Assembly (NCBI GenBank): GCA_002395105.1
Contig: DGWA01000004.1
Coordinates: forward strand, 1-37,583
Reading direction: 5' to 3'
DNA: 37,583 bases
Source of the DNA: Rickettsiales bacterium UBA4270
GTDB taxonomy: Bacteria; Pseudomonadota; Alphaproteobacteria; Rickettsiales; Deianiraeaceae
Both the position numbers and the translations under genes were made by a program. Positions 8,189 to 16,816 of the stretch are shown here, one piece after another (positions within the stretch are counted from its first letter, which is position 1; each line of letters begins with the position of its first letter). The notes below the pieces were generated by a model that saw only the letters and a list, made by a program, of their open reading frames with translations, was not told the DNA's origin and made no database searches.

Positions 8189-8734
8189 ATGTTCGATCTA
8201 ATAAAAACATTCGTTTTAGGTATTTGGGTTGAAAAGAAATATCGATATATATTCATTTTTATATTCATCACGCTTATTTATAGATTTGCTCTTTGGTGTA
8301 TTGTTATGACAAGTTATGAGCTATCACCTGTTGAATTCGTAAGCATAAATGATAATGGAAGTATCACTTTTACATATTCAAAAAAATACGATGAAACCAT
8401 TTATCCTTATGAATTTCAGTTACCAACAAAATATGGACATAAAAATAAAAAATATGATATAGATGGAGTAAAGAATACACGTAGTTGTGAACGTGAATTT
8501 TTCTTATTATATAAACGCGCAGTAAATGACTTAATTAAAAGCTCAGAAGACGGAAAATATATTTTAAAATTTAAAAAAAAAATTCCAAAAAACTATGGAG
8601 AAATAAGTTATTATGATAGAGATAAAAATGAAAAATATGTTTTTAAAACATTATACAAGCAAGGTTTTATCTTTAATAAATACGAAGATGTAGATTATTG
8701 TGACAAATTAAAAGAAAAAAATATTAACATATAA
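8189..8734 (+). CDS. Membrane-anchored protein with degenerate thermonuclease-like (SNase) domain
   Basis: A 181-residue protein with one membrane helix (about 19-40, IFIFIFITLIYRFALWCIV) and a soluble C-terminal part. That part resembles a staphylococcal-nuclease (OB-fold) domain by eye: an opening strand SPVEFVSINDNGSITF, an IDGVKNTRSCERE segment where the family has IxGIDTPE..C..E, a helix KRAVNDLIK, KNYGEISYYDR where the family has YGR, and a TLYKQGFIFNKYEDVDYC tail resembling L..GLA.Y....WC. The catalytic Glu of GIDTPE and the Arg of YGR are both missing, so nuclease activity is unlikely. It starts 6 bases after yidC. Homology is inferred from weak similarity; the protein could be an unrelated conserved membrane protein. 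Confidence 0.5.
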   Translation: MFDLIKTFVLGIWVEKKYRYIFIFIFITLIYRFALWCIVMTSYELSPVEFVSINDNGSITFTYSKKYDETIYPYEFQLPTKYGHKNKKYDIDGVKNTRSCEREFFLLYKRAVNDLIKSSEDGKYILKFKKKIPKNYGEISYYDRDKNEKYVFKTLYKQGFIFNKYEDVDYCDKLKEKNINI

Positions 8735-8771
8735 ACCTTCCAAAGTATATTAAAATTAGCAATAGATAATC

Positions 8772-9203
8772 ATGTTTTTTAAAATGGCAGAAAAATGGCT
8801 AAACGTACCCTTTCGCCCACATGGAAGAGATAAAAATGGTTGTGATTGCGTAGGATTAGTTATTGGCATTCTTTATGAAAATAAGATTATGTCAGATGAA
8901 CAATTTAATCGCATCAATAGCATAAGATATGGTTCAAATTTATCAAAAATTAATTATAACTTAATAGATAAAGAATTGATTGTATTTTTCGAAAAAGTTG
9001 AAAAAATACAGTCAGCAGATTTATTATTAATTAAGTGCAAAAATTCTCCAATTCATTTTGCTATATATAGCCAAAAAAATAATAAAACTGGACAAATTAT
9101 ACACGTAATTCAACAAAATGAAAAAGTTTGTGAAACAAATTTTGATACAAAATTAAACGTCATATCTAAATATAAATTAAGAAAACAATATAATCTATCT
9201 TGA
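8772..9203 (+). CDS. NlpC/P60 (C40) family peptidase
   Basis: Cysteine peptidase family that cleaves gamma-D-Glu-diamino acid bonds in peptidoglycan. The 143-residue protein has AEKWLNVPFRPHGRDKNGCDCVGLV (6-30) with catalytic Cys26, QSADLLLIK (80-88), His95 in PIHFAIY, and His111 in IIHVIQQ as the third polar residue. It has no signal peptide and no extra domain. This single-domain form resembles the phage and gene-transfer-agent tail peptidases (GTA gp14 type) more than secreted cell-wall hydrolases, but no other phage gene is nearby. It could still act in peptidoglycan turnover through another export route. Confidence 0.75.
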   Translation: MFFKMAEKWLNVPFRPHGRDKNGCDCVGLVIGILYENKIMSDEQFNRINSIRYGSNLSKINYNLIDKELIVFFEKVEKIQSADLLLIKCKNSPIHFAIYSQKNNKTGQIIHVIQQNEKVCETNFDTKLNVISKYKLRKQYNLS

Positions 9204-9225
9204 TTAAGATTTTAATTATTGAAAA

Positions 9226-11130
9226 CTATTTTTTTATTTTCTCTAAAATAGCAAATATACTTGCAGGAGTAATTCCGGATATTCTGCTAGCTTGATGTAT
9301 TGTTTCTGGTTTTGTATATTCTAATTTTTCAACTTCTTCATTTGATAAACACTTAACACATTTATAGTCAAAATCTACTGGAATTTTTATATCCTGATTT
9401 TGTTTCATTTCCTCAATATTGGATTGTTGCCTATGAATATATTTTTCATATATCGAATCAAATATTACATTTTCTTTTGCTCTACGACTAATTTTAGCAT
9501 CATCAATTTTATACATATTAAATATTTTTTGAATATCAACTTTTGGATAACTCAATAGTTCATATGCTGAACGTGCAATTCCATCGTTATTTACTTCTAT
9601 ACCTAATTTTTTCCATTCATTTGGTGTTATTTTATTATTTTTTAAAATTTCTTTTACATTTAAACTTGCTGTCAACAATTCACTAAATTTTTTATATCTG
9701 TAATTGCTAACACAACCAATATCATGTCCTAATTTAGTTAACCTAAAATCTGCATTATCCGATCTACAAGACAAACGATATTCAGAACGCGATGTAAATA
9801 ACCTATATGGTTCAGAACCTACACCAAGTGTAGTTATATCATCAATCATTACTCCAATATATGCTAAATCACGTGTTAATATAAAAGTTTTATCACTATT
9901 TACATCTCCCCCAGAAGAACCTGCTTTCAGGCCAGCATTTATTCCAGCTATACATCCAAGTCCACCGGCTTCTTCATAACCAGTAGTTCCAATAATCTGA
10001 CCTGCTAAAAACAGCCCAATAATTTTTTTTGTTTCAAGTGTTTGTTTTAATTCACGTGGATCAACTAAATCATATTCAATGGCGTAGCCATATTGCATTA
10101 TTTTTGCTTTTTCCAATCCTTTTATTGAGTGTATAAAATCTTCTTGCATATCTCTTGGCATTGAAGTTGAAATACCATTTGGATAAATTAACTCACTGTT
10201 CAAACCTTCTGGTTCTAAAAAAACTTGGTGTCTTTTTCTTTCACTAAAACGTTGTATTTTTGTTTCTATCGAAGGACAATACCTAGGCCCATTATATTTT
10301 ATATCGCCATTTACTGCCGGAATTCTACCCCAACCATCTTGTATAATTTCATGACTTTTTTCATTTGTGTAAGTCATATAGCAATCTAATTGCTCTATCT
10401 TTATTTCATCGTCCATATAAGACATAGGTAATGTATTTTTATCACTTGGTTGTATTTCAAGATCGTCATAATTTATACTATTTTTATGTATACGACACGG
10501 AGTTCCTGTTTTTAATCTTGTCATTGAAAAGCCAAGAGAATTAATAGATTTTGCAAGTTCGACCGACGGTGGTTCATTTATTCTACCAGCCTTTATTCTT
10601 TCCTCACCAATTATTATTACTCCATTTAAAAAAGTTCCAGTAGTACAAATAACTGATTTTGCTAAAAGTATTGTTCCATCAATAAGCTCGACACCAACTA
10701 TAACATTATTCTGCGAAATATTTTTAGTTAGCAGTCTTTTTGCTTGGCACTCTACTACATCAAGATTATCATAACCATTCAATATATTAAACATAGCATT
10801 TCTATATAAATCTCTATCTATTTGATGTCTCGGACCCCACACGGCCGGGCCTTTACTAGAATTTAAGTTTTTACGATTTATACTCGAAAGATCTGTTGCT
10901 TTTGCCATTATACCATCAAGAGCATCTATTTCACGAACAACAGTACCTTTACCAATTCCACCTATTGAAGGATTGCACGATAATGTGCCTAAATTTTTAT
11001 AATTAAATGTTATTATTAAAGTTTTTGCGCCAATTCTTGCGGATGCTGTCCCGGCTTCAATGCCAGCATTTCCGCCTCCTATTACTATTACATCATACGA
11101 TGATTTTAGATTGTTTACATTAATAAACAC
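9226..11130 (-). CDS. mnmG: tRNA uridine-5-carboxymethylaminomethyl modification enzyme MnmG (GidA)
   Basis: FAD-dependent partner of MnmE that installs the carboxymethylaminomethyl group on wobble U34 of certain tRNAs. Length (634) is typical. Visible blocks are the Rossmann motif IVIGGGNAG (15-23), NLGTLSCNPSIGGIGKG, the GPAVWGPRHQIDRDLY stretch, TGTFLNG, RLKTGTP, CPSIETKI, FLEPEGL, the second dinucleotide-binding LAGQIIGTTGYEEA, and the C-terminal SRISGITPASI. The frame opens at a GTG (11130); no in-frame ATG precedes the FAD motif. The common partners mnmE, rsmG and parA are not adjacent. Confidence 0.97.
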   Translation of the reverse strand: MFINVNNLKSSYDVIVIGGGNAGIEAGTASARIGAKTLIITFNYKNLGTLSCNPSIGGIGKGTVVREIDALDGIMAKATDLSSINRKNLNSSKGPAVWGPRHQIDRDLYRNAMFNILNGYDNLDVVECQAKRLLTKNISQNNVIVGVELIDGTILLAKSVICTTGTFLNGVIIIGEERIKAGRINEPPSVELAKSINSLGFSMTRLKTGTPCRIHKNSINYDDLEIQPSDKNTLPMSYMDDEIKIEQLDCYMTYTNEKSHEIIQDGWGRIPAVNGDIKYNGPRYCPSIETKIQRFSERKRHQVFLEPEGLNSELIYPNGISTSMPRDMQEDFIHSIKGLEKAKIMQYGYAIEYDLVDPRELKQTLETKKIIGLFLAGQIIGTTGYEEAGGLGCIAGINAGLKAGSSGGDVNSDKTFILTRDLAYIGVMIDDITTLGVGSEPYRLFTSRSEYRLSCRSDNADFRLTKLGHDIGCVSNYRYKKFSELLTASLNVKEILKNNKITPNEWKKLGIEVNNDGIARSAYELLSYPKVDIQKIFNMYKIDDAKISRRAKENVIFDSIYEKYIHRQQSNIEEMKQNQDIKIPVDFDYKCVKCLSNEEVEKLEYTKPETIHQASRISGITPASIFAILEKIKK

Positions 11131-11142
11131 AAAGTTGTGTTT
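11125..11142. promoter_or_regulatory. 18-bp palindrome overlapping the mnmG start codon
   Basis: AAACACAA-AG-TTGTGTTT is a perfect 8-bp inverted repeat with a 2-base centre. The presumed GTG start of mnmG lies within its left arm. A 2-base loop is poor for an RNA hairpin, so an operator-like DNA dyad is the simpler reading. It may also be chance in AT-rich DNA. Confidence 0.25.
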
Positions 11143-11171
11143 TATCTTTTAATTTAATAGTAAAATACTTT

Positions 11172-12584
11172 TTACAAAAAACCAAAAAATGAAAACCTTT
11201 TTCTATATCGTTTATACATATCTACATTCATTGTATTACTCAGTTTATCAACAACAATGGCAGAGTAAATATCACCTGTAAAATTCAGCAATGTTCTTGC
11301 CATATCTAATATTCTATCAATAGCAAAAGCTATTCCTAATGCTTCCAAAGGAATACCTACTGCAATAAATACATTACCAAGCATAATCAAAGATCCACTT
11401 GGTACTGGCGCAACACCAAGGTCGCATAAAGTACACATTATAAAAAGCGTTGTATATTGTTGAGCTGAAAGCTCTATATCAAGCAACTGAACCATAAAAA
11501 TAGTCATCATTGCAAAATACATTCCACCACCACTTGAATTAATTGCTGCGCTAAACGGAGCTACAAAATTTATTTTTTCCTCACTAACACCTAGCTTTTC
11601 ATGAGCAACAGACATTCCAAGCGGTAAAACAGAAGCAGAACTTGCTGTAAGAAAAGCCATAAGCTGAGTTGAAAAAAGTTTTCTCCATAAATGTATTGGA
11701 TTTAATCTTAATACAACTATTGTAATTAAAGAATATACTATGTAGATTATAAATAACGCACATAGCCAATCTACGCAAATCAATTTTCCAAGAGATTTTA
11801 ATAACACAACATTTTGAGTAGCAACAAGCCAAACAGTAATACCAAAAGTACCAAATGGAGCAAATTTCATAACGATCTGAACAACTTCTGTGCAAATTTT
11901 TGCCAATGTTTTTATTCCACGATAAATATCACCACTTTTATCTACCTTTGATATTCCTATTGAAAATAGAATTGCGAAAAAAATAATTTGAAGAAAATTG
12001 CTTTGACAAAAAGATACAAAAATATTACTTGGAACTATATTAAATAAAAATTCCACAACACTAATTTGATTTGTTTTTGTTTCATTGAATAAAATATTAC
12101 TTTGCTCGCTATATTGCGCAAGAACACTTGTTTTATCAAATGTTGCATTAGTTCCTGGTTGAAAAAAATATGCAAATAATACTCCACATGATATACAAAT
12201 AAGTGTCATCATTACAAACACAAAAATAGTCAGTATTGTTATTCTACCAGTTGATGCTTTTCTGCAAAGCGAAATAACTGATTGCATTATACATGCAAAA
12301 ATAAGAGGCATTGCGATCATTTTAACCATCTTAATAAAAAGATTTCCCAGATGTTGAAAACTTGATGCACTTAAATTAACAAAACTTAGTAAATCTGGCT
12401 TATATCTCAATAAAACACCGAGCATAACGCCAATAAAAATGCTTAACACTATTTGAGAACTTAATGATAAACTTAGAAAATTAAACGCATTAAGCTTATG
12501 CATTTTACACTTATTCTCTTTCTGGAAATTTAAAAAATCTATACTCATAGTATATAACTTTTCATTCAATAATTTTATTGTCAA
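11172..12584 (-). CDS. Dicarboxylate/amino acid:cation symporter (DAACS/SLC1 family) with altered cation motif
   Basis: Secondary transporter of the glutamate/aspartate/C4-dicarboxylate family, probably importing host amino acids or acids. Visible elements are an SLSSQIVLSIFIGVMLGVLL membrane segment, KMVKMIAMPLIFACI, helical hairpin 1 with FLTASSASVLPLGM (311-324), hairpin 2 with APVPSGSLIMLGN, and TM8 with DMARTLLNFTGD (427-438). These retain the Asp, Arg, Thr, Asn, Asp pattern that binds substrate. The TM7 motif that is normally NMDGT reads NSSGG (349-353), so the cation-binding Asp is Ser. The 470-residue frame begins at a TTG; ATG codons at 12548 (458 residues) or 12503 are better starts. 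The exact substrate is unknown. Confidence 0.88.
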   Translation of the reverse strand: MTIKLLNEKLYTMSIDFLNFQKENKCKMHKLNAFNFLSLSLSSQIVLSIFIGVMLGVLLRYKPDLLSFVNLSASSFQHLGNLFIKMVKMIAMPLIFACIMQSVISLCRKASTGRITILTIFVFVMMTLICISCGVLFAYFFQPGTNATFDKTSVLAQYSEQSNILFNETKTNQISVVEFLFNIVPSNIFVSFCQSNFLQIIFFAILFSIGISKVDKSGDIYRGIKTLAKICTEVVQIVMKFAPFGTFGITVWLVATQNVVLLKSLGKLICVDWLCALFIIYIVYSLITIVVLRLNPIHLWRKLFSTQLMAFLTASSASVLPLGMSVAHEKLGVSEEKINFVAPFSAAINSSGGGMYFAMMTIFMVQLLDIELSAQQYTTLFIMCTLCDLGVAPVPSGSLIMLGNVFIAVGIPLEALGIAFAIDRILDMARTLLNFTGDIYSAIVVDKLSNTMNVDMYKRYRKRFSFFGFL

Positions 12585-12616
12585 TAAAAACGATTTATTG
12601 TATTTTGTAAAAAGTT

Positions 12617-12644
12617 TTGTTTTTAATTGTTTTTTTTGTATAAT
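12617..12644 (+). promoter_or_regulatory. Predicted promoter of virB4
   Basis: A perfect TATAAT at 12639-12644 with a weak -35 (TTGTTT, 12617-12622) 16 bases upstream. The predicted transcription start, near 12651, is only about 8 bases before the virB4 ATG at 12659. No Shine-Dalgarno sequence lies between them. Confidence 0.45.
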
Positions 12645-12658
12645 ATATAGAATTTATA

Positions 12659-15043
12659 ATGTTTTTTTTATTTAAAGCTAAAGACAAAAACAGAACAATT
12701 GAGAAAAATGAAAAACCTTTTTCAAAGATGATACCGTATACTTATCATTACAATGAAAATACAATATTAACAAAAAATAATGAAATGATTTCTGTTATAA
12801 AACTTGACGGTTTTGCCTTTCAAACCGCAGACGATGAAGACGTCGATAACAAAAAAATATTAAGAAATAATTTGTTTAAAGGAATGGCAGTCGATGGTTT
12901 ATCTTTATGTGTTCATACAATTAGGCGTAAATATACAGCTTTTCCGGAAGGTAAATTTGATAACATTTTTACGGAAATGTTAAACGAACAATGGAAAAAA
13001 AAACACGGACCTGATAGAACTTTTATAAACGAATATTATCTAACTGTAATTAAAAAAATGCCAAAAAACCCTTCAACCATTTTTAGAAAGTTTTTTAGTA
13101 AATTTTTTCCAGCATATTTTAATGACAAAAAAGTATTGCAAGAAGCATATACAGATTTAGCGGAAGCTCGTGATAGATTGGTCACAGGACTTATGTCTTA
13201 TAAGGCAAAATTATTAGGAATTAGAAAAACTGAAAATGGATATTTTTCTGAAATATGTGAATTTTTAGGTCGTATAGCAAATGTATGTTATGAACAACAA
13301 ATGTTAGTGCCAAGAGGAAATATATCAAAATATATAAATACTCAAAGAATTTATTTTGGAACAAAAGCAATAGAAATTTTTGGACCAAATTATCATAAAT
13401 TTGCAAGTATGATTAGCCTTAAAGAATATAGACCACAGACATATGCTGGAATTTTAGATGGTTTTTTAAATATGCCATGTGAATTTATAATTACACAAAC
13501 ATACACATTTACAGACAGACAAAGTGCCATATCTAAAATGCAACTCCAACAACGTCGTTTACAACAAGCCGATGATGTTGCTGTATCTCAAATGATTGAA
13601 ATAAATGAAGCACTAGATTTAGCGATGAGTGGAGCATTTAGTTTTGGTTTACATCATCTAACAATTATGTGCATAGCGAATGACATGAAAGCTCTTGATG
13701 AAGTATGTTCACAAGCTATTGTTCAATTTTCAAATGTTGGTATTTCTGCTGTACGTGAAAATATAAATATGGAGCCATGTTTCTGGGCACAATTCCCAGG
13801 CAATGCAAGTTATGCTGTAAGAAAAGCTACAATAAATACACTAAATCTCGCTGGTTTTATATCGTTTCATAATTATCCTATTGGAAAATATAAAGGCAAT
13901 CACTGGGGCAATGCATGTACAGTACTTGATACAACATCAGGAACACCATATTTCTTTAACTTTCATACAAGAGATGTTGGTCATACAATGATAGTTGGAC
14001 CGACAGGAGGCGGTAAAACAATGCTTTTAAATTTTTTAGCAGCCCAAGCTCAAAAATTTAATCCAAGATTATTTTTCTTCGACAAAGATAGAGGAGCAGA
14101 ATTATTCATACGAGCAATAAACGGCAATTATACTATAATAAATCCGGGAATAAAATGTAATTTTAACCCATTGTTCTTGCCAGATACGCCGGAAAATCGT
14201 AATTTTTTAGTAGAATGGCTTACAGTTTTAGTTTCAACTCATGGAGAAATAATAAATGCTGACGACACTATAAAATTAACAGCTGCGGTAGATGGAATTT
14301 ACAGATTACCAAAAAAAGGAAGAGTTCTAAGAAATTTAGCTCCATTTTTAGGTTTAGAAATAGGGAATAGTTTATCAGTAAGATTAAAAATGTGGCATTC
14401 AGATGGTTCAAAGGCAAATATATTTGATAACGATAATGACATGCTTGATTTTTCAACAAACAAAACTTTTGCGTTCGATATGGCAGAAATTTTAAAAGAT
14501 CCTATCGCATTAGCTCCTGTAATGCTATATATTTTTTATAGAATTAATCAATCATTAGATGGCACACCAACTATGATAGTTATGGATGAGGCTTGGGCAT
14601 TGATAGGAAATAAAATTTTTGCTCCAAAAATTAAAGATTGGCTTAAAGTTATGAGAAAATTAAATGCATTTTGCGTATTTGCAACTCAGTCCGTAGAAGA
14701 TGCAACAAAAAGTGAAATTAGTGATACATTGGTTCAACAAACGGCTACACAAATTTTCTTAGCAAACTTAAAAGCAACAAATGCTTATCGTGATGTATTT
14801 ATGCTTTCAAAAAGAGAGTTAGCATTGATAAAGAATACAGATCCTTCAAGCAGATTTTTCTTATTAAAGCAGGATCAAAATGGCGTTATTGCTAGAGCAA
14901 ATATGTCTGGAATGAATGATATGGTAAATACACTTTCTGGAAGAATTGATCTTTGTATAATGGCAGATCAAATAAGAAAAGAATACGGAAATGATAGTTC
15001 AAAATGGCTACCAATTTATTTCGAAAAACTACACAGTATGTGA
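12659..15043 (+). CDS. virB4: Type IV secretion system ATPase VirB4
   Basis: Cytoplasmic, membrane-associated ATPase that powers assembly of and transport through P-type type IV secretion systems. The 794-residue length is normal. The N-terminal CagE/TrbE/VirB domain includes IPYTYHYNENTILTKNNE and TFTDRQSAISKMQLQQRR. The C-terminal RecA-like domain has Walker A GPTGGGKT (447-454), Walker B TMIVMDEAW with Asp643-Glu644, and FATQSVEDATKSEISD, a typical downstream VirB4 block. The ATPase motifs are intact. No virB3 precedes it and no virB6 follows; its neighbours are a symporter and rluD. Rickettsiales often carry a second, detached virB4 copy, so this may be that copy or part of a scattered system. 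Confidence 0.95.
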   Translation: MFFLFKAKDKNRTIEKNEKPFSKMIPYTYHYNENTILTKNNEMISVIKLDGFAFQTADDEDVDNKKILRNNLFKGMAVDGLSLCVHTIRRKYTAFPEGKFDNIFTEMLNEQWKKKHGPDRTFINEYYLTVIKKMPKNPSTIFRKFFSKFFPAYFNDKKVLQEAYTDLAEARDRLVTGLMSYKAKLLGIRKTENGYFSEICEFLGRIANVCYEQQMLVPRGNISKYINTQRIYFGTKAIEIFGPNYHKFASMISLKEYRPQTYAGILDGFLNMPCEFIITQTYTFTDRQSAISKMQLQQRRLQQADDVAVSQMIEINEALDLAMSGAFSFGLHHLTIMCIANDMKALDEVCSQAIVQFSNVGISAVRENINMEPCFWAQFPGNASYAVRKATINTLNLAGFISFHNYPIGKYKGNHWGNACTVLDTTSGTPYFFNFHTRDVGHTMIVGPTGGGKTMLLNFLAAQAQKFNPRLFFFDKDRGAELFIRAINGNYTIINPGIKCNFNPLFLPDTPENRNFLVEWLTVLVSTHGEIINADDTIKLTAAVDGIYRLPKKGRVLRNLAPFLGLEIGNSLSVRLKMWHSDGSKANIFDNDNDMLDFSTNKTFAFDMAEILKDPIALAPVMLYIFYRINQSLDGTPTMIVMDEAWALIGNKIFAPKIKDWLKVMRKLNAFCVFATQSVEDATKSEISDTLVQQTATQIFLANLKATNAYRDVFMLSKRELALIKNTDPSSRFFLLKQDQNGVIARANMSGMNDMVNTLSGRIDLCIMADQIRKEYGNDSSKWLPIYFEKLHSM

Positions 15044-15064
15044 TTTATTTTTCTAAAAATATTC

Positions 15065-16054
15065 TTGAAAAATATTATTTATCCAACAGTAATGAATAGT
15101 TTTACTTTGAGCAGAATTTTTATCGCTTCATCAAAAAATAGGTTAGATGTTTTTTTAACACATAATCTTGACGGACTTTTTTCACGTGTAGAAATACAAA
15201 AAATTATTAAAAGTGGAAATGTATTTGTAAATAATGAAAATATAAAAAAAACATCATTTAATATAAAAATTGGGGATAAAATTGAAATCAATACAGAAAA
15301 ATACTCTTCTTTAAGAGATGAAAACAAAATAATAAAACCAAAAGAAATGAATATTGAAATTGTTTTTGAAAATAAAAACCTATTAATAATAAATAAACCA
15401 GTTGGTTTAACCGTACATCCTGGGGCTGGAAACGTTAATAATACTCTTGTCAATGGACTTTTAGCGCTAGAAAAAAAAGGAAAAATAACATTATCAAACG
15501 AAAGAGGATTTGACCGAGTAGGTATAGTTCATAGATTAGATAAAGATACGAGTGGTCTAATGATTGTAGCAAAAAATAATATAGCTCATAGACTTTTAGG
15601 TAATATGATAAAAAATCATGAAATCGATCGTAGATATTTGGCATTAGTTCATGGAGTTCCAGTTCCGTCTGATGGAAAAATAAAAAATTATATTCATCGT
15701 GATAGAAAAAATATACAAAAAATGAAAATTTGTTCGCAAGACGACTTTAGATCAAAATTAGCAATAACAAATTACAGATTATTAAAGGTATTAGATAATG
15801 GAAAATATTCTATTATAGAATGTAAACTTGAAACTGGTAGAACACATCAAATCCGCTTACATATGTATTCAATCAAGCATCCAATAGTTGGTGATAATCT
15901 ATATACTACAAGTAATTTACATAAAGAAGATATATATAATAATTATAGTCATCAAATGTTACACAGTTATAAGATAAATTTTACAGAACCAATTACTGGC
16001 GAAGAAATAATGGTTGAAAAATTACCAAAATGGAAATTTATTTCATCTATTTAA
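15065..16054 (+). CDS. rluD: RluA-family 23S rRNA pseudouridine synthase (RluD-like)
   Basis: Isomerises specific uridines of 23S rRNA (helix 69 for RluD) to pseudouridine. The protein has an N-terminal S4 RNA-binding domain (about 25-75: RLDVFLTHNL, SRVEIQKIIKSGNVFVNN) and a catalytic domain with INKPVGLTVHPG and HRLDKDTSGLMIVAKN, whose Asp159 is the catalytic residue. RTHQIRLHMYSIKHPIVGD closes the family signature. The frame opens at a TTG at 15065, but ATG at 15092, giving 320 residues, fits the family N terminus better. It starts within 50 bases of the virB4 stop. RluC is the main alternative; the VHPG motif and single S4 domain favour RluD. Confidence 0.9.
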   Translation: MKNIIYPTVMNSFTLSRIFIASSKNRLDVFLTHNLDGLFSRVEIQKIIKSGNVFVNNENIKKTSFNIKIGDKIEINTEKYSSLRDENKIIKPKEMNIEIVFENKNLLIINKPVGLTVHPGAGNVNNTLVNGLLALEKKGKITLSNERGFDRVGIVHRLDKDTSGLMIVAKNNIAHRLLGNMIKNHEIDRRYLALVHGVPVPSDGKIKNYIHRDRKNIQKMKICSQDDFRSKLAITNYRLLKVLDNGKYSIIECKLETGRTHQIRLHMYSIKHPIVGDNLYTTSNLHKEDIYNNYSHQMLHSYKINFTEPITGEEIMVEKLPKWKFISSI

Positions 16055-16813
16055 ACATTTCTTCATTAACTTTTCGTCTTTTATAACAGTATTGATTTTA
16101 TATTGAATTAATTTAAACATAAAATTATAATTGCCTTCTTTTGTAGAAAAAAATTTATCTGATAATATATCTTCGAGATTACCACTTTCAATTAAATCTA
16201 CTACTAATTTTACAACATTACATGTATGTAAATCTCTCTCATTTAGCATGAATAAAACTATTGCACGATTTATAAAAGGAATATCTGATTTTAAATTTAA
16301 TATTTTTTTTGCAATAGAAAAAGCTTTTTCGTTATCTTTTAATTTATATTTTGTTATATATGCGCTTGTTACATACCAACGCCAATATTTTTCAGGATTT
16401 TTATCAGCAAAGTCAATTAAATAATCAACTACATACTTATTATCAGACACATTTTGACTAGATGAAAAATAAAAACCAGCTATTGATGGGACATACTCAC
16501 TTTTATCATCCAAATCAGTAAGAGCATAAAACCATTTTTCAAGCTTTTCATAATCATATTCTTTCAACGGAGTTGTTTCTCCAAAAGTATCACCTGCGTT
16601 CTGTAATTTAAAACCATATATACGATATAAAAATGATTTATCTCCTAAACTAAAGACATTCATTTCAAATTTAGAAGGAGGAACTGGTGTTATTGTAAAA
16701 TCTGCTTTAATTTTACTTGTATACTTATACCATATAAAAAATTGGCAAATAATAAATAAAAAAAGCATTATATATATAAAATTTATTTTAATTAAACGCA
16801 TTTTAACACTCAT
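16043..16813 (-). CDS. Conserved hypothetical membrane-anchored helical-repeat protein
   Basis: A 256-residue protein with one N-terminal membrane segment (about 9-29) and a mainly helical soluble part. A distinctive block ADFTITPVPPSKFEMNVFS follows the membrane helix, then SLGDKSFLYRIYGFKLQNAGD and a YDYEKLEKWFYALTDLDDK helix pair; the rest looks like TPR-type helical repeats. I recall this layout as a widespread uncharacterised alphaproteobacterial protein, but cannot verify that here. It begins 3 bases after the stop of the ABC-2 permease gene, so the two are very likely cotranscribed and may act together at the membrane. The 3' end overlaps the convergent rluD by 12 bases. Confidence 0.7.
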   Translation of the reverse strand: MSVKMRLIKINFIYIMLFLFIICQFFIWYKYTSKIKADFTITPVPPSKFEMNVFSLGDKSFLYRIYGFKLQNAGDTFGETTPLKEYDYEKLEKWFYALTDLDDKSEYVPSIAGFYFSSSQNVSDNKYVVDYLIDFADKNPEKYWRWYVTSAYITKYKLKDNEKAFSIAKKILNLKSDIPFINRAIVLFMLNERDLHTCNVVKLVVDLIESGNLEDILSDKFFSTKEGNYNFMFKLIQYKINTVIKDEKLMKKCLNR

Positions 16814-16816
16814 ATT

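Noticed and set aside
12549..12584. TTG at 12584 as the symporter start
   Set aside because: The extra residues precede the family N terminus; ATG codons at 12548 and 12503 are available.
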